A stretch of 64,000 nucleotides of DNA from Vanilla planifolia (lineage: Eukaryota; Streptophyta; Magnoliopsida; Asparagales; Orchidaceae), in contig JAIUJO010000086.1 in assembly GCA_023846275.1 (NCBI GenBank), positions 26,001 through 90,000 of the forward strand, given 5' to 3'. The first letter of the stretch is position 1. The number at the start of each line of letters is the position of its first letter. Both the position numbers and the translations under genes were made by a program. Under the pieces are notes generated by a model. That model saw only the letters and a program-made list of their open reading frames with translations. It was not told where the DNA came from and ran no database searches. Of this stretch, positions 50,575-63,122 are shown piece by piece.

Positions 50575-53500
50575 TATCTTTCTTAACAATTGGTAAATGT
50601 CATCTTGATTTGTTTATCCATTCATGCAATATAAACTGTCTACATTTTTAGCTAAACTTTTGTTGTTATATAGTCTTGATAGATACTTTAAAACACATTA
50701 TCAAAATATTAGTGGAGAAGAATGACATCAAGAATCTTGTATTCAAGAATACATACTATGGTAATAAAATGGGTTTTATTTAATTTAGAGGCACATTATA
50801 ACTTTGAAAGTCCTAAAGCCTTCGTTATAAGAAAAGAAATAATCAATATTAATTTGAATTCCAACTATCATTGTTACACTTAATTGACATTGGATAACTA
50901 TTTTCATTATAATTATTTTAATGAAAACAAAAGGGAAGATAATAGTTGTTATTGCTCTTAGTTGCTTTTAATTGACAAATTTTATGTTAGCCACAACAGT
51001 CTTAGAAATATAATTGCTATTTAGTTCACTAAGGTATATGCTTCCTTGTGAATTAAAATTTCGAATTTAAATATTTTAAAATTTGAATAAAAGAATGTTT
51101 AATATTGAATATTGAATTTTGATGTCTCAATTTCTAAAAATGGAAAAATGGTAGAATGACATGACTTGACTTACAATAAAGTTTGTCCCTATTCTTAGCG
51201 AACCATGAATGTCTTATAAGATATGGATAAGATTCCAGAAAAATTGGAGTCGATAGTTATAGAAAAGATGATCAAAAGAGTATACACGCACTCGCGCACA
51301 CACACACACACACACACTCACACACACATGCACATATATATATATATATATATAAGAGAAGAAGATTTATTAGCCATATCTTACATAGATTCATAATTTT
51401 AGGAGCTTGATGTATCTATCCTAAAACATCTAATTAGAAGAGGGTTAATTAAAAAGGGTAAATTAATGCTCCCCTAACCAAAAATTGGATTATCTTAAAC
51501 TAAATCCTTTGTTTAAGGGGATGCGGCCAAGTTTATGTGAGCTCTTAACATATTTTTGTAATGGTTTAAGAAAATCTAACCATAAAAGGGGAATTTAGAG
51601 AAATGAACTAAGGAGATGTCAAGTAGAAAAGCGAGTTAAGAGACAAACAAGTAGAGTTCAAGCTTTTATGTAAGAAAAGTTTTAACTAAGGAGAACTCTC
51701 TGTATACTTATTCTACATAGGATGACCTTTGAGTTCATACTATATATTTAGTTAAGATCTAAGCTAATATAAAAAGGAATTACTTTGTCAAAATACATAT
51801 GAAACCATGAAAATTTGATTGTGATAAAAGCTAATTATTCTTCTTAAAGAACCTCGCTTAGGAAAGAGAAAATTCCTTCTACCCATGACAAATGAGGATT
51901 TGTTTGTAAATAAATGAGTCAATTATCATTGTTTCTTATGTAATATTTATAGTGGAACCATGCCAAAAAAGTAAATTAGCATTTTTCATGTGAATGCAAA
52001 GTAGTTTCCATAATTATGTTTCATGTTTTGATTTGTTTATAAATATGGTTAGAAGATGAATTTAAAATATTTGTTGATGCAAATCACACTTTAACTTAGA
52101 AAATATCATGTGGAATAAAAAACCATGTTACCTCTTTTGCCTTGTCGGTTGTCAAAGCATGTATGCCACAAGCATGGATTATCATGACAATTGTTAAAAA
52201 ATTGGAAAACAATGGAGAAGAAAACTTTATTTAATGTAATCAATAACTTAGAAAAGATAGTCTTGTTTTATTACTATATCTTGCTAGAAGTTAAGATCCC
52301 TTCTAAAGTTCTTCTACTTTCATAATAAAATTGATGTTTGTCAATATAGATCTAATGTAACATTCACTTCTTAGTTATTGCATGTAGTGACAAAGAGTTT
52401 CAAGGCATAACAAACCAAGGGATTTGTAAAATTGAGATTTAGTTCTATGTTAGCATATAAATTTAATTTTTGAATCGTATATTTGATGTGCATCACTAAG
52501 ATTGTATTTGAAATTACTGACAATCTTAGTTGATAACATTAGAAGGTAAAAATGTGTGTATTTGAAATTCTAACTGATATGGTTTGAACCTTAGCTTAAT
52601 TGGTAAATTATTGTTGTGTGTGTGGAAAGACAACCCAAAAGTTTGGAAAATGTGTTAGCCAAGTGTCCCTTCTCTTGGGTATGCTTGGGAAGCATGGAAC
52701 CCTTTCATGGCTAAGTGATTGGAGTAATTGCCTCAACATATACGAGAACTCATATAGCTTCTAAGGTGTGTGTAGTGCTTGGTTCTTTGTTGGGAAGCCT
52801 TCGAGAGCTTTCTTTAAATCCTTAGAATAATTATTAACGAAGAGGCTAGACATTAAAGTAAATGTTTATGGATAATTAACAATCCTTAATAAAGTTAACT
52901 AGAAAATTTAAGGTCTTTGGATATGATTATGTTGATAAGCTTAGACTTGGAATCAAGCTCAATGGCATAAAAATAATCTATAGAATAGAAAGCTATAATA
53001 GAATGTCCTTTTAATATGCTAAGTATACACTATCAATGAAGCTTTATGCACATTTTAATTAGACATTGGAATGTGCTAGTTCTATTAAAGAAGTAATAAA
53101 ATAATGATGTTGGCCACCCTTAAGTTTAGTTGGTAGTTTGGGCAACACCAAAAGTGCTTTTATTTATGTTCTTAAGCCATACGATGGCACTTAAATGGTG
53201 ATCTATGGAATTCATGGCAGCTCTAGAGGGGCCATTAGATGGGTATGATGACTAAGGTTACTTTAGAGTAATAAAGTTCATTAGTGATACTAGTGTGACC
53301 CAGACTTTGTTGTAAAGATAATCAACTAAATATTTAATTATTCTATTGGTAAAATTCAAGACCATGTAGACATTATGTTAGCATTGATAGGCATGGTCTT
53401 ATATATAATCAGTATGAAAAAATGGCTTAAACTTTTTTAACTTATTCATTTATGATTTTGGGAAAATTGTAAGGCATTTAGACATAATAGGCCTTTTATT

Positions 53501-53825
53501 ATCCATACTCACTTAAGAGATAGACACTTTAGTTACCTTACTTCTTTGTCCAATAGTAGTTATGCATCAATGCATAAGCCTATAATAGAAGAGTTAGATT
53601 ATAGAGTAAAAATCTTTAGAATTGCTAAGAAGCCATTATATAAATAGTTCAAAGAGAGAATATTTGCACGTTTTGCACGTTAATGAATTACATAATGTTA
53701 AATGCCTTTTAGGGCAGTACTTATGGTTGTTAAGGAGCCTTAAAACCTTAAAGGGATGGTTCAGGTGATCAACATTTTCTCATAGAGTATTAGATTACAT
53801 GATGTGAAAGAAGTTTAGGTGTTGT
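50575..53825 (+). repeat. block B of the ~3.3 kb direct repeat
   Basis: Second copy of the repeat at 35,200-38,635, in direct orientation 15.2 kb downstream. Its left edge lies within about 60 bp of the rpoB end of the plastid insertion. It contains an AC/AT microsatellite that block A lacks. No protein family was recognised in either copy. Confidence 0.8.
51294..51354. repeat. compound (AC)n-(AT)n microsatellite
   Basis: About 17 AC units with a few interruptions, followed by a short acatgcac link and about 11 AT units. It lies inside block B; the corresponding position of block A near 35,990 has no such run, so it arose after the two copies separated. Confidence 0.93.
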
Positions 53826-54098
53826 CATGTTTCTTTTGCATAAGAAAGTGTGTTACTTCAATTAGTCATAGTAAGCATCAAATTAATCACAATATCAGAA
53901 AATGGATATTAAGTTATTGGTAGATGATGATCTCATTATAGTAGTTAAAATATATAATGCTATTAGTTTACAAGATTTACTTTATTATTTCATTCATATT
54001 TTTTTACTACCACTAGTCAATTTAATAGCATAATTCAAAAAATCCCTATTGAATCTCCTAGTTCACCCCTTTATATTTTTGTGAGATTAAGGAGTCAA
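53826..54098. other. unassigned spacer before the TTC array
   Basis: About 270 bp between the end of block B and the first TAC/TTC triplets. No coding or repeat match was seen. Confidence 0.5.
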
Positions 54099-55456
54099 AA
54101 CTACTACTACTACTTCTTCATCTTCCACCTCTTCTTCATCTTCCACCTCTTCTTCTTCTTCATCATCTTCTTCTTCTTCTTCTTCTTTTCCTTCTTCCTC
54201 TTCTTCTTCTTCTTCTACTACTACTTCTTCCAATTCTTCATCTTCTTCTTCTACTTCTTCTTCTTCTTCCCTTTCTTCTAATTCTTCTTCATCTTCTTCT
54301 TCTTCACCTTCTTTTTGTTCTTCTTTTACCTCACCTATTTTTTCTTCTTCTTCTTCTTCTTCTTCTTCTACTACTTTTTTTTCAACTTCCTGTTTTGCTT
54401 CTTCTTTTTCTTCTTCACCGTCTTCCTCTTCTTCTTATTCTTCTTCTTCCTCTTCTTCTTCTTCTTCTACTTCTTCTGCTTCTTTTTCTTTCTCTTCTTT
54501 TTCCTCATATTCATCATCTTCTTCATCTCCTTTTTTTTCATCTTCTTCTTCTTCTTCCCCTTCTTCTTCTTCTTCTTCTTCTTCTCCTTCTTCTTCTTCT
54601 TCTTCATCTCCTTCTTCTTCTACTACTACTAGTACTTATTCTTCTTCTTCTTCATCATCATCATCATCATCATCTTCTTCTTCTTCTTCTTCTTCTTCTA
54701 CTACTACTACTACTACTACTTCTTCATTATCTTCTTCTTGATCTTCTTCTTTTACTTTTACTACTACTTCTTCTACCTCTTTTTCTTCTACTTCTTATTC
54801 TTTTTCCTCTTATTCTTCTTCTTCATCTTTTTCTTCTTATTCTTATTCTTCTTCTTCTCCTTCTTCTCCTTCTCCTTCTTCTTCTTTTTCTAATTTTCTT
54901 TTTCTTCTTCATCTCCTTCTTCTTATTCTTCTTCTTCTTCTTATTCTTCTTCTTCTTCCATTTCTTCTTCTTCTTCTTCTTCTTCTTCTTCCTCCTCCTC
55001 CTCCTCTTCATCTTCCACCTCCTCTTCATCCTCTTCTTCTTCTTCTTCATCTCCTTCTTCTTCTGTGTTTTCTTCTTCTTCTTTGCTATCTTCTTCGTCC
55101 CCTTCTTCTTCGCCTTCCTCTTCTTCTTTTTCTCCTTCATCCTCTCCTTCTTCTTCTCCTCCTTCTTCCTCTCTTTCTTCTTCAACTTGTACTTTTCTTT
55201 CTTCTTCTTCTACTTGTTCTTCTTACGCTTCTTCTTCTTCTTCTCTTTTTTCTCTCTTCCTCTTCTTTTTCTTCTTCTTATTCTTATTCTTATTCTTCTT
55301 CTTCTTCCTCTTGTTCTTATTCTTATTCTCCTTCTAATTCTTCTTCTTCATCTTCTTCTTCCTCCTCTTCCTTTACTTCTTCTACTTCCTTTTTTACCTC
55401 TTCTTCTTCTACTACTACCTCTTCTTTTTCTTCTTCTTCTTCCACTTCTTCATCCC

Positions 55457-55488
<32 letters not shown>

Positions 55489-55550
55489 ATATCTACTTCT
55501 TCTTCTTCTTCTTCTTCTCTTTCCCTTTCTTCTTTTCCTTCTTCTTCTGC

Positions 55551-55582
<32 letters not shown>

Positions 55583-56289
55583 CTTCTTCTCCTTTTTCCA
55601 CTTCTTCATCTTCTTCTTTTTTTTTTCTTCTTTTACTACTTTTGCTTTATCTTCTTCTTCTTCTTCCACTACTTCTTCTTCTTCCTCTTCATCTTCTTCT
55701 CCTTCTTCTTCTTCTTTTTCTTCTTCCTCTTCTTCATCCACTTCCTCCTCTTCTTCTACCTTTTTTCTTCTTCTTCTTCTTCATCATCATCATCTTCTTC
55801 TTTTTCTTCTTCTTCTTCTTCTTCTTCTTCTTCTACTTCCTCTTCCTCTTTTTCTTCTACTTCTTTTTCTTCTTCTTCTTCTTCTTCTTCTTCTACTTCT
55901 TCTTCTTCTTTTTCTTCTGCTTTTACTTCTACTTCTTTTTCTTCTTCTTCTTCTTCTTTTACTTCTACTTCTTCTACTTTTACTTCTTCTTCTTCTTTCT
56001 TCTTCTTTCTTCTTCTTTTTTCTTTTCTTATTCTTCTTCTACTTCTTATTCTTCTACATTTCTTCTTGTTCTTCTTCTTCAACTACTTCTTCTTCTTCTT
56101 CTTATTCTTCTTCTTCTTCTTCTATTTCTTCTTCTACTTCTTCTTGTTCTTTTTCATCATCATCATCATCATCTTATTCTTCTTCTACTTAATCCTCATT
56201 TTATTCTTCTTCTCCTTCTTCTTCTTCATCTTCTTTTTGTTTTGCTTCCTCCTATGCTTTTAGTTCTTCCTGTTCTTCATTCTCTCTTT

Positions 56290-57200
56290 CTTCTTCTTCT
56301 TCTTCTTCTTCTGCTTCTTCTTCTTCTTATTCTTCATCTTCCTCCTCCTTCTACTATTCATGTTCTTCTTTCTCTTCTACTTCTTCTTTGGTTTCTTCCT
56401 CTTCTTCTGACTCGTCTACTTCTTCTACTACTTTTCCATTTTCTTCTTGTTCTACTTCTTCTACATCTTCATCTTCATCTTCTTCATCTTCTTCTTCGTC
56501 TTCTAGTTCTTCTACTTCTTCATCTTCTTCTTCTTCCTCTTTCTCTTCTTCCACTTCTTCTTCTTCTTCTTCCACGTCTTCTTCTACTTCTTCTTCTTCT
56601 TCTTTGTTCAGTTCATTTTCCTATTCTTCGTCTTTTTCTTCTTTTTTTTCTTCCTTTTCTTCTTGTTCTTGTTCTTCTTATTATTATTCTTCTTCTTCTA
56701 CTTCCTCTTCTTCTTCTTCTACTATTACTACTACTACATTTTCTTCTTCTACTACTTCTTATTATTCTTCTTCTTCTCCTATTTCTTCTTCTGCTTTATC
56801 TTCTTCTTCTTCTTCCTATTCATCATCGTCATCGTCTTCTTCTTCTACTTCTTCTTCTTTTACTTCATCGTGTTCTTGCTCTTTTTCTTCTTCGTCTACT
56901 TCTTCTTCTTCGTCTTTTTCTTTCTCTTCTTCTTCCTCACCTTCTTTTTCTTCTTCTATTTCTTCTTCTTCCTCTTCTTCTTCCTTTTATTCTTCTTCTT
57001 CTGATTCTTGTTCTACTTCTTCTTCTTATTCATCTCCTTCTTGTTGTTGTTGTCCTTCTTCTTCTTCCTCTTCATTTCTTCTTCTTCTTCTTCTTCTTCT
57101 TCTTTTTGTTCTACTACTTCTTCTTCTTCTACATCTTCATCATCATCATCATCATCATCTTTTCTTCTTCTTATTCTTCTTCTTCCTCTTCTTCTTCTTC
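56290..57200 (+). repeat. higher-order duplicate inside TTC array, copy 1
   Basis: Aligns in order with 58,540-59,680. Shared non-TTC landmarks: cctcctcct followed by tattc (about 56,341 and 58,600), tctttggtttcttc (56,385 and 58,635), ctcgtctacttct (56,411 and 58,661), cagttcattttcct (56,609 and 58,980), ttcttgttcttgttcttctta followed by ttattattc (56,660 and 59,031), cctattcatc (56,816 and 59,187), a ttcatctcc block (57,027 and 59,400), and a CAT run followed by ttcttcttattcttcttcttcc (57,139 and 59,626). Offsets rise from about 2.25 to 2.49 kb through indels. Confidence 0.8.
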
Positions 57201-58539
57201 TGCTTCATCTTCATCTTCTTCTTTTTCTTCTTCTTCTTCTTTTTCTTCAACTTCTTCTTCTTCTTCGTCTTCTTCTTCCTCCATATTTTCTTTTACCTTG
57301 TCTTCTTCTTCTTATTATTATTATTATAATTCTTGTTCTTCTTCTTCTACTTCTTCTTCTTCTTCTTCTACTTTTCTTTTTCTTCTTCATATTCTTCTTC
57401 ATCTTCTTTTTAATCTTCTTCTCCTTATTCTTATTCTTATTCTTCCTCTTCTTCCTTTTCATCTTCTTGTTCTGGTTGTTCTTCCTCTTCTTCTTCTTCT
57501 TCTTCTTCTTCTTCTAGTGCTTTTTCTTCTTCTTCTTCCCCTTCTTCTTCGTCCCCTTCTTCTTCGTCTTCATCTTCTACATTTTCTCCATCATCTTCTC
57601 CTTCTTCTTCTTCTTCTCCTTCTTCCTCTCCTTCTTCCACTTCTCCATTTCTTTCTTCTTCTTCTACTTTTTCTTCTTATTCTTCTTCTACTTCTTCTTC
57701 TTATTCTTCTTCTTCTTCTTCTTCTTCTACCGCTTCTTCTTGTTCTCCTTCTTCTTCTCCCTCTTCTTCTACTTATTCTTCTCCTTCTTCTTCTTTTACT
57801 TCTTCTTCATCTTCTTCTTTTCCCTCTTCTTCTCCATTTCCCTCTTCTTCCTCTTCTTTTTTTCTTCTTATTTTAGTACTTCTACCACTTCTACTACTAC
57901 TACTACTACTACTTCTTCTTCTTCTTCTTCTTCTTCTCCTACTTCTTCATCATCATCATCTTCTTCTTCTTCTTCATCCACTACCTCCTCTTCTTCTAAC
58001 ATTTTTTCTTCTTCTTCTTTTTCTTCTTCTTCTTCTTCTGCTTCTTCTTCTTCTTCATTATCGTCTTCTTTTTCTTCTTCTTGTTCTTGTTCTTGTTCTT
58101 CTTTTTCTTTTTTCTTCTTATTCTACTTCCTCTTCCTCTTTTTCTTTTAGATCTTTGTCTTCTAGTTCTACTACTTTTTGTTTTTCTTCCTCTTCTTCTT
58201 CTACTTCTACTTCTTCTTCTACCTTCTTCTCATTCTTCCTTTTCTTATTCCTCTTCTACATCTTACTCTTGTACTTTTCTTCTTCTTCTTCTTCTTCATT
58301 TTTTTCTTCTTCTCCTTCTTCTACAACTTCTTCTTCTTCTTCTTCAACTTCTTCTTCATCTTTTTCTTCTTCTACTTCTTCTTCTTCTTCTTCTTCTTCT
58401 CCTTATTCTTTTTCTTCTGCTAGCACTTCTTCTTCTTCCTCTTCTTCTTCTTCTTCTTTTTCTTCATTCTCTTTTTCATCTTCTTCTTTTCCTTCATCAT
58501 CATCTTCTTCTTCTTCTTCTTCTTCTTCTTCTTCTTTTG

Positions 58540-59680
<1,141 letters not shown>

Positions 59681-59694
59681 CCTGTTCTTTTGCT

Positions 59695-59725
<31 letters not shown>

Positions 59726-59955
59726 ATTCTGGTCCTTTTTCTTCTTCTCCTTCTTGTGCTACTAATTTTTCCTTTTCTACTTCTTCTTCTGCTTCTCTTT
59801 CTTCTTCTTCTTTAACTTTAACTCCTTCTTCCTTTTCTTATTCTTCTCCTTCTTTTTCTTTTTCTTCATCTTCTATTTCTTGTCCTTATTTCATCTTCTT
59901 TTTCTTCTTCTTCTTCTTCTTCTTCTTCTTCCTTCTTCTTCTTCTTCTTCTTCTC

Positions 59956-59986
<31 letters not shown>

Positions 59987-60849
59987 TTCCTCTTATTCTT
60001 TTTGTTCTTGCTCTTCTTTTGGTGCTTCTTCTTCTTCTACTTCTTCTTGTTCTTGTTCTTGTTCTTGTTCTTCTTCTTCTTCCTTTTCTTCTTCTTCTTC
60101 TTATTCTTATTCTTATTCTGCTGCTTCTTCTTACTCTTCTTCATCTTCTTCTTTATTGTCATCTTCTTCTTATTCTTCTTCTTCTTTTTCTTCTTCTTCT
60201 TCTTCTTCTTCTTCTTCTTCTTTGTCTTCTTCTTCTTCGACTACTACTACTACTACTTCTTCTTCTTACACTTCTTCTTCTAGTTTTTCTTCTTCTTCTA
60301 CTCCTTTTCCTACTTTCGTATCTTCTTCTTCTTCTTCTTTTTCTTCTTGTTCCTCTTATTCTTCTTCTTCCTTTCCTTTTTCTACTTTTTCTTTTTTTTC
60401 TTCTTCTTCTACTTCTTGTTCTTCTTCTTCTCTTTTCTTCTTCTTCATCTTCTTCTTCTTCTAATACTACTACTTCTGCTTATTCTGCTTCTTTTCTACT
60501 TATACAACTTACTCTTTTTCTTCTTCTTCTTCTTCTTGAAATCATCATCATCTTCTTTTTCTTCTTCTTCTTCTCCTTCTTCTTCTCATACTACTTCTAC
60601 TTCTTCTACTTCTTCTTCTTCTTCTTTTTCTTCTTTCTCTTCTTATTGATCTTCTTCCTATTGTTTTTGTTCTTCTTCTTCTTTTTCTTCTTTTTCTAAC
60701 TTTTCTCCATCTTCTTCTTCTTCTTCTCTTCTTCATCTTTTTATTCTTCTTCTTCCTCTTCTCATTATTCTTCATCATTTTCTTCATATTTTTGTTTTTC
60801 TTCTTCTTCTTCTTCTTCTTCTTCCACCTCTTCTTTGTCCCCTTCTTTT

Positions 60850-61059
60850 GCTTCTTCTTTTTCATCTTCTTCTTCTTCTCTTCATCTTCTTCTTTTTCTT
60901 CTTCATCTTCTTCCTCTTCTACTTCTTCTTCTCCTTCATACTATTATTATTCCACTTCTTCTCCTTCTACTTCTCCTTCTTTTCATCATCATCTTCTTCT
61001 TCTTCTTCTTCCTCTTCTTCTCCTTCTTATGCTACATCTTTTCTTTCTTCTTCTCATTA

Positions 61060-61090
<31 letters not shown>
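60850..61090 (+). repeat. second duplicate pair inside TTC array, copy 1
   Basis: Matches 62,390-62,580: ttattattccacttc versus ttattatcattccacttc (60,944 and 62,443), then ttctcctt blocks, then gctacatcttttctttcttcttctc (61,030 and 62,533). Offset about 1.5 kb. Confidence 0.72.
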
Positions 61091-61125
61091 CTTTCTTCTT
61101 CTTCTCTTTCTTCTTCTTCCTCTTC

Positions 61126-61340
61126 TTCTTTTACTTGACCTTCTATTTCTTCTTCTTCTTCTACGACATCTTCTTGTTCTTCTTCTTATTCTTCTTCTTC
61201 CTCTTCTTCTACAACATCTTCTTCTTCTTCTTCTTATTCTTCTTCTTCTTCTTCCTCTTCTTCTCTTTCTTCTTCTCTTTCTTCTTCTTTCTCTTCTTCT
61301 TTTACTTCATCTTCTATTTCTTCTTCTTCTTCTTCTTCTT
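61126..61340 (+). repeat. local tandem duplication (~170 bp) in TTC array
   Basis: The segment cttcttttacttgaccttctatttc near 61,124 recurs as cttcttttacttcatcttctatttc near 61,294, and the paired tctacgacatctt and tctacaacatctt (61,160 and 61,208) show a further shorter repeat of about 48 bp. This indicates local unequal exchange or slippage. Confidence 0.65.
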
Positions 61341-61345
61341 ATTCT

Positions 61346-61377
<32 letters not shown>

Positions 61378-61602
61378 TTCTTCTTGTCCTTCTTTTTCTG
61401 CTTCTTGTTCTTCTTCTTATTCCTCTCCTTCATCTTCTTCTTCTTCTTCTTCTTCATCCTCTTCTCCCTCTTCTCTTTCTTCTTCTCCTTTTTCTTCTTC
61501 TCCTTCTCCTTCACCTTCCTCTTCTACATCTTCTTCTTCTTCTACAACTTCTTTTTTCTGCATCTTCTTCTTCTACTTCTTCTTCTTCTTCTTCTTCTAT
61601 TT

Positions 61603-61633
<31 letters not shown>

Positions 61634-62220
61634 TTCTCATTATTATTCTTCTTCTTCTACATCTTCTTCTTCTAATTCTTTGTCCTCTTCTTCTACTTCT
61701 TCTTTTTATTCTGCTTCTTCTTCCTCTTCTTCTTGTTCTTCTTCTTTTTCTTCTTCTACTTCTTCTTCATTATCTTCTTCTTCCTTTGATTCTTCTTCTT
61801 TTTCTTCTTCTTTATCTTCTTTTTCTTTTTCTTCTTCATTCCCTTTTTCTTCCTCTTCTTATTTTTCTTTTATTTCTTATTCTTCTTCTTCTTCCTCATC
61901 TTCTTCTACTTCTACTTCAACATCTTCTTCTTCTCTTACTTCTTCTTGTTCTTCTTCTTCTCTTCTTCTTCTTATTCTTCATCTTCTTTTTCTCTTCTTC
62001 TCTTTTTACTTTTTTTTCTTTTTCAGCTCCTTTTCTTCTTCTTCATCATCTTCTTCTTACCCACCTTCTTCTTATTTATCTTCTTCCTCCACTCCTTGTT
62101 ATTTTTCTACTTCTTCTTCTTCTTTGTCATCGTCTTCTCCTTCTACTACTTCTTCTTCTCCTTCTTCTTCTTCTTCTTTTGTGTCTTTTTCTTCTTCTTC
62201 TTCTTCTTCTTCTGCTTCTT

Positions 62221-62278
62221 CTTCTTCTTTTTCTTGTTCTTCTTCTTTTTCTTGTTCTTCTTCTTTTTCTTATTCTTC
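62221..62278 (+). repeat. 18 bp tandem repeat, three units, in TTC array
   Basis: The 18 bp unit ttcttcttctttttcttg is repeated about three times, the last ending in a instead of g. It is one of the clearest short tandem blocks of non-TTC period in the array. Confidence 0.75.
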
Positions 62279-62389
62279 ATCTTCTTGCTCTTTTTTTTCT
62301 TATTCTTTATTTCTACTTCTTCTTCTTCTTTCTTTTCTTCATCATCATCATCATCTTCTTCTTCTTCTTCTACTTCTCCTTCACCTTCT

Positions 62390-62580
62390 TCATCTTGTTT
62401 TTATTTTTCTTTTGCTTCTTCATCTTCTACTTCTTCTTTTTTTTATTATCATTCCACTTCTTTTCCTTCAACTTCTCCTTTTTTTTGATAATCTTCTTCT
62501 TTTTCTTCTTCCTCTTCTTCTCCTTCTTCTTCTGCTACATCTTTTCTTTCTTCTTCTCCTTCTTCTTCTTCTTCTTCTTT
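62390..62580 (+). repeat. second duplicate pair inside TTC array, copy 2
   Basis: Partner of 60,850-61,090 in the same orientation. The rare landmark gctacatctttt occurs in both with the same right-hand neighbour, which is unlikely by chance within a TTC background. Confidence 0.72.
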
Positions 62581-62746
62581 TACTACTCTCTCTTCTTCTT
62601 CTACTTCTTCTTTCTCTATTTCTTCTTCTTCTTCTTCTTCTTCTTTCGCTTCTTCTTCTTCTTCTTCTTCTTCTTCTTTTTCTACTTCTGGTTCTTCTTT
62701 TTATTCCTCTTATTCATCATCTTCTTCTTCTTCTTTTTCTCCTTCT

Positions 62747-62778
<32 letters not shown>

Positions 62779-62881
62779 CTCTTCTGCCTCGGCTTCTCCT
62801 TTTTCTTCTTCATCTTCTTCTTCTTCTTCTTCTTCTTCTACAACTTCTAGTTTTCAACTTCATCTACTTCTTCATATTCCA

Positions 62882-62914
<33 letters not shown>

Positions 62915-63009
62915 TTTCCTCCTCCTGCTCCTCCTGTCATTTTTCCTCTTCTTCTTCCTCTTCTTGTTCTTCTTGTGCTTCTTCTTTTCTTCTTCATCAT
63001 AATCTTCTT

Positions 63010-63122
63010 CTTCTTCTTCTACTACTTCCACTTCTTCTTCTCCTACTACTTCTTCTTCTACTTCCACTTCTTCTTCTTCTCCTACTTCTTCTTCTTCTTC
63101 TACTTCCACTTCTTCTTCTTGT
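63010..63122 (+). repeat. 36-42 bp tandem repeat, three units, in TTC array
   Basis: The block acttccacttcttcttct followed by cctact recurs three times with slightly different TTC run lengths (near 63,024, 63,060 and 63,102). Confidence 0.7.

Noticed and set aside
52580-52740. tRNA-like A box (tagcttaattgg) suggesting a SINE in block B
   Set aside because: The matching B-box-like sequence is over 100 bp away and is found only in block A; the spacing does not fit a tRNA-derived promoter.
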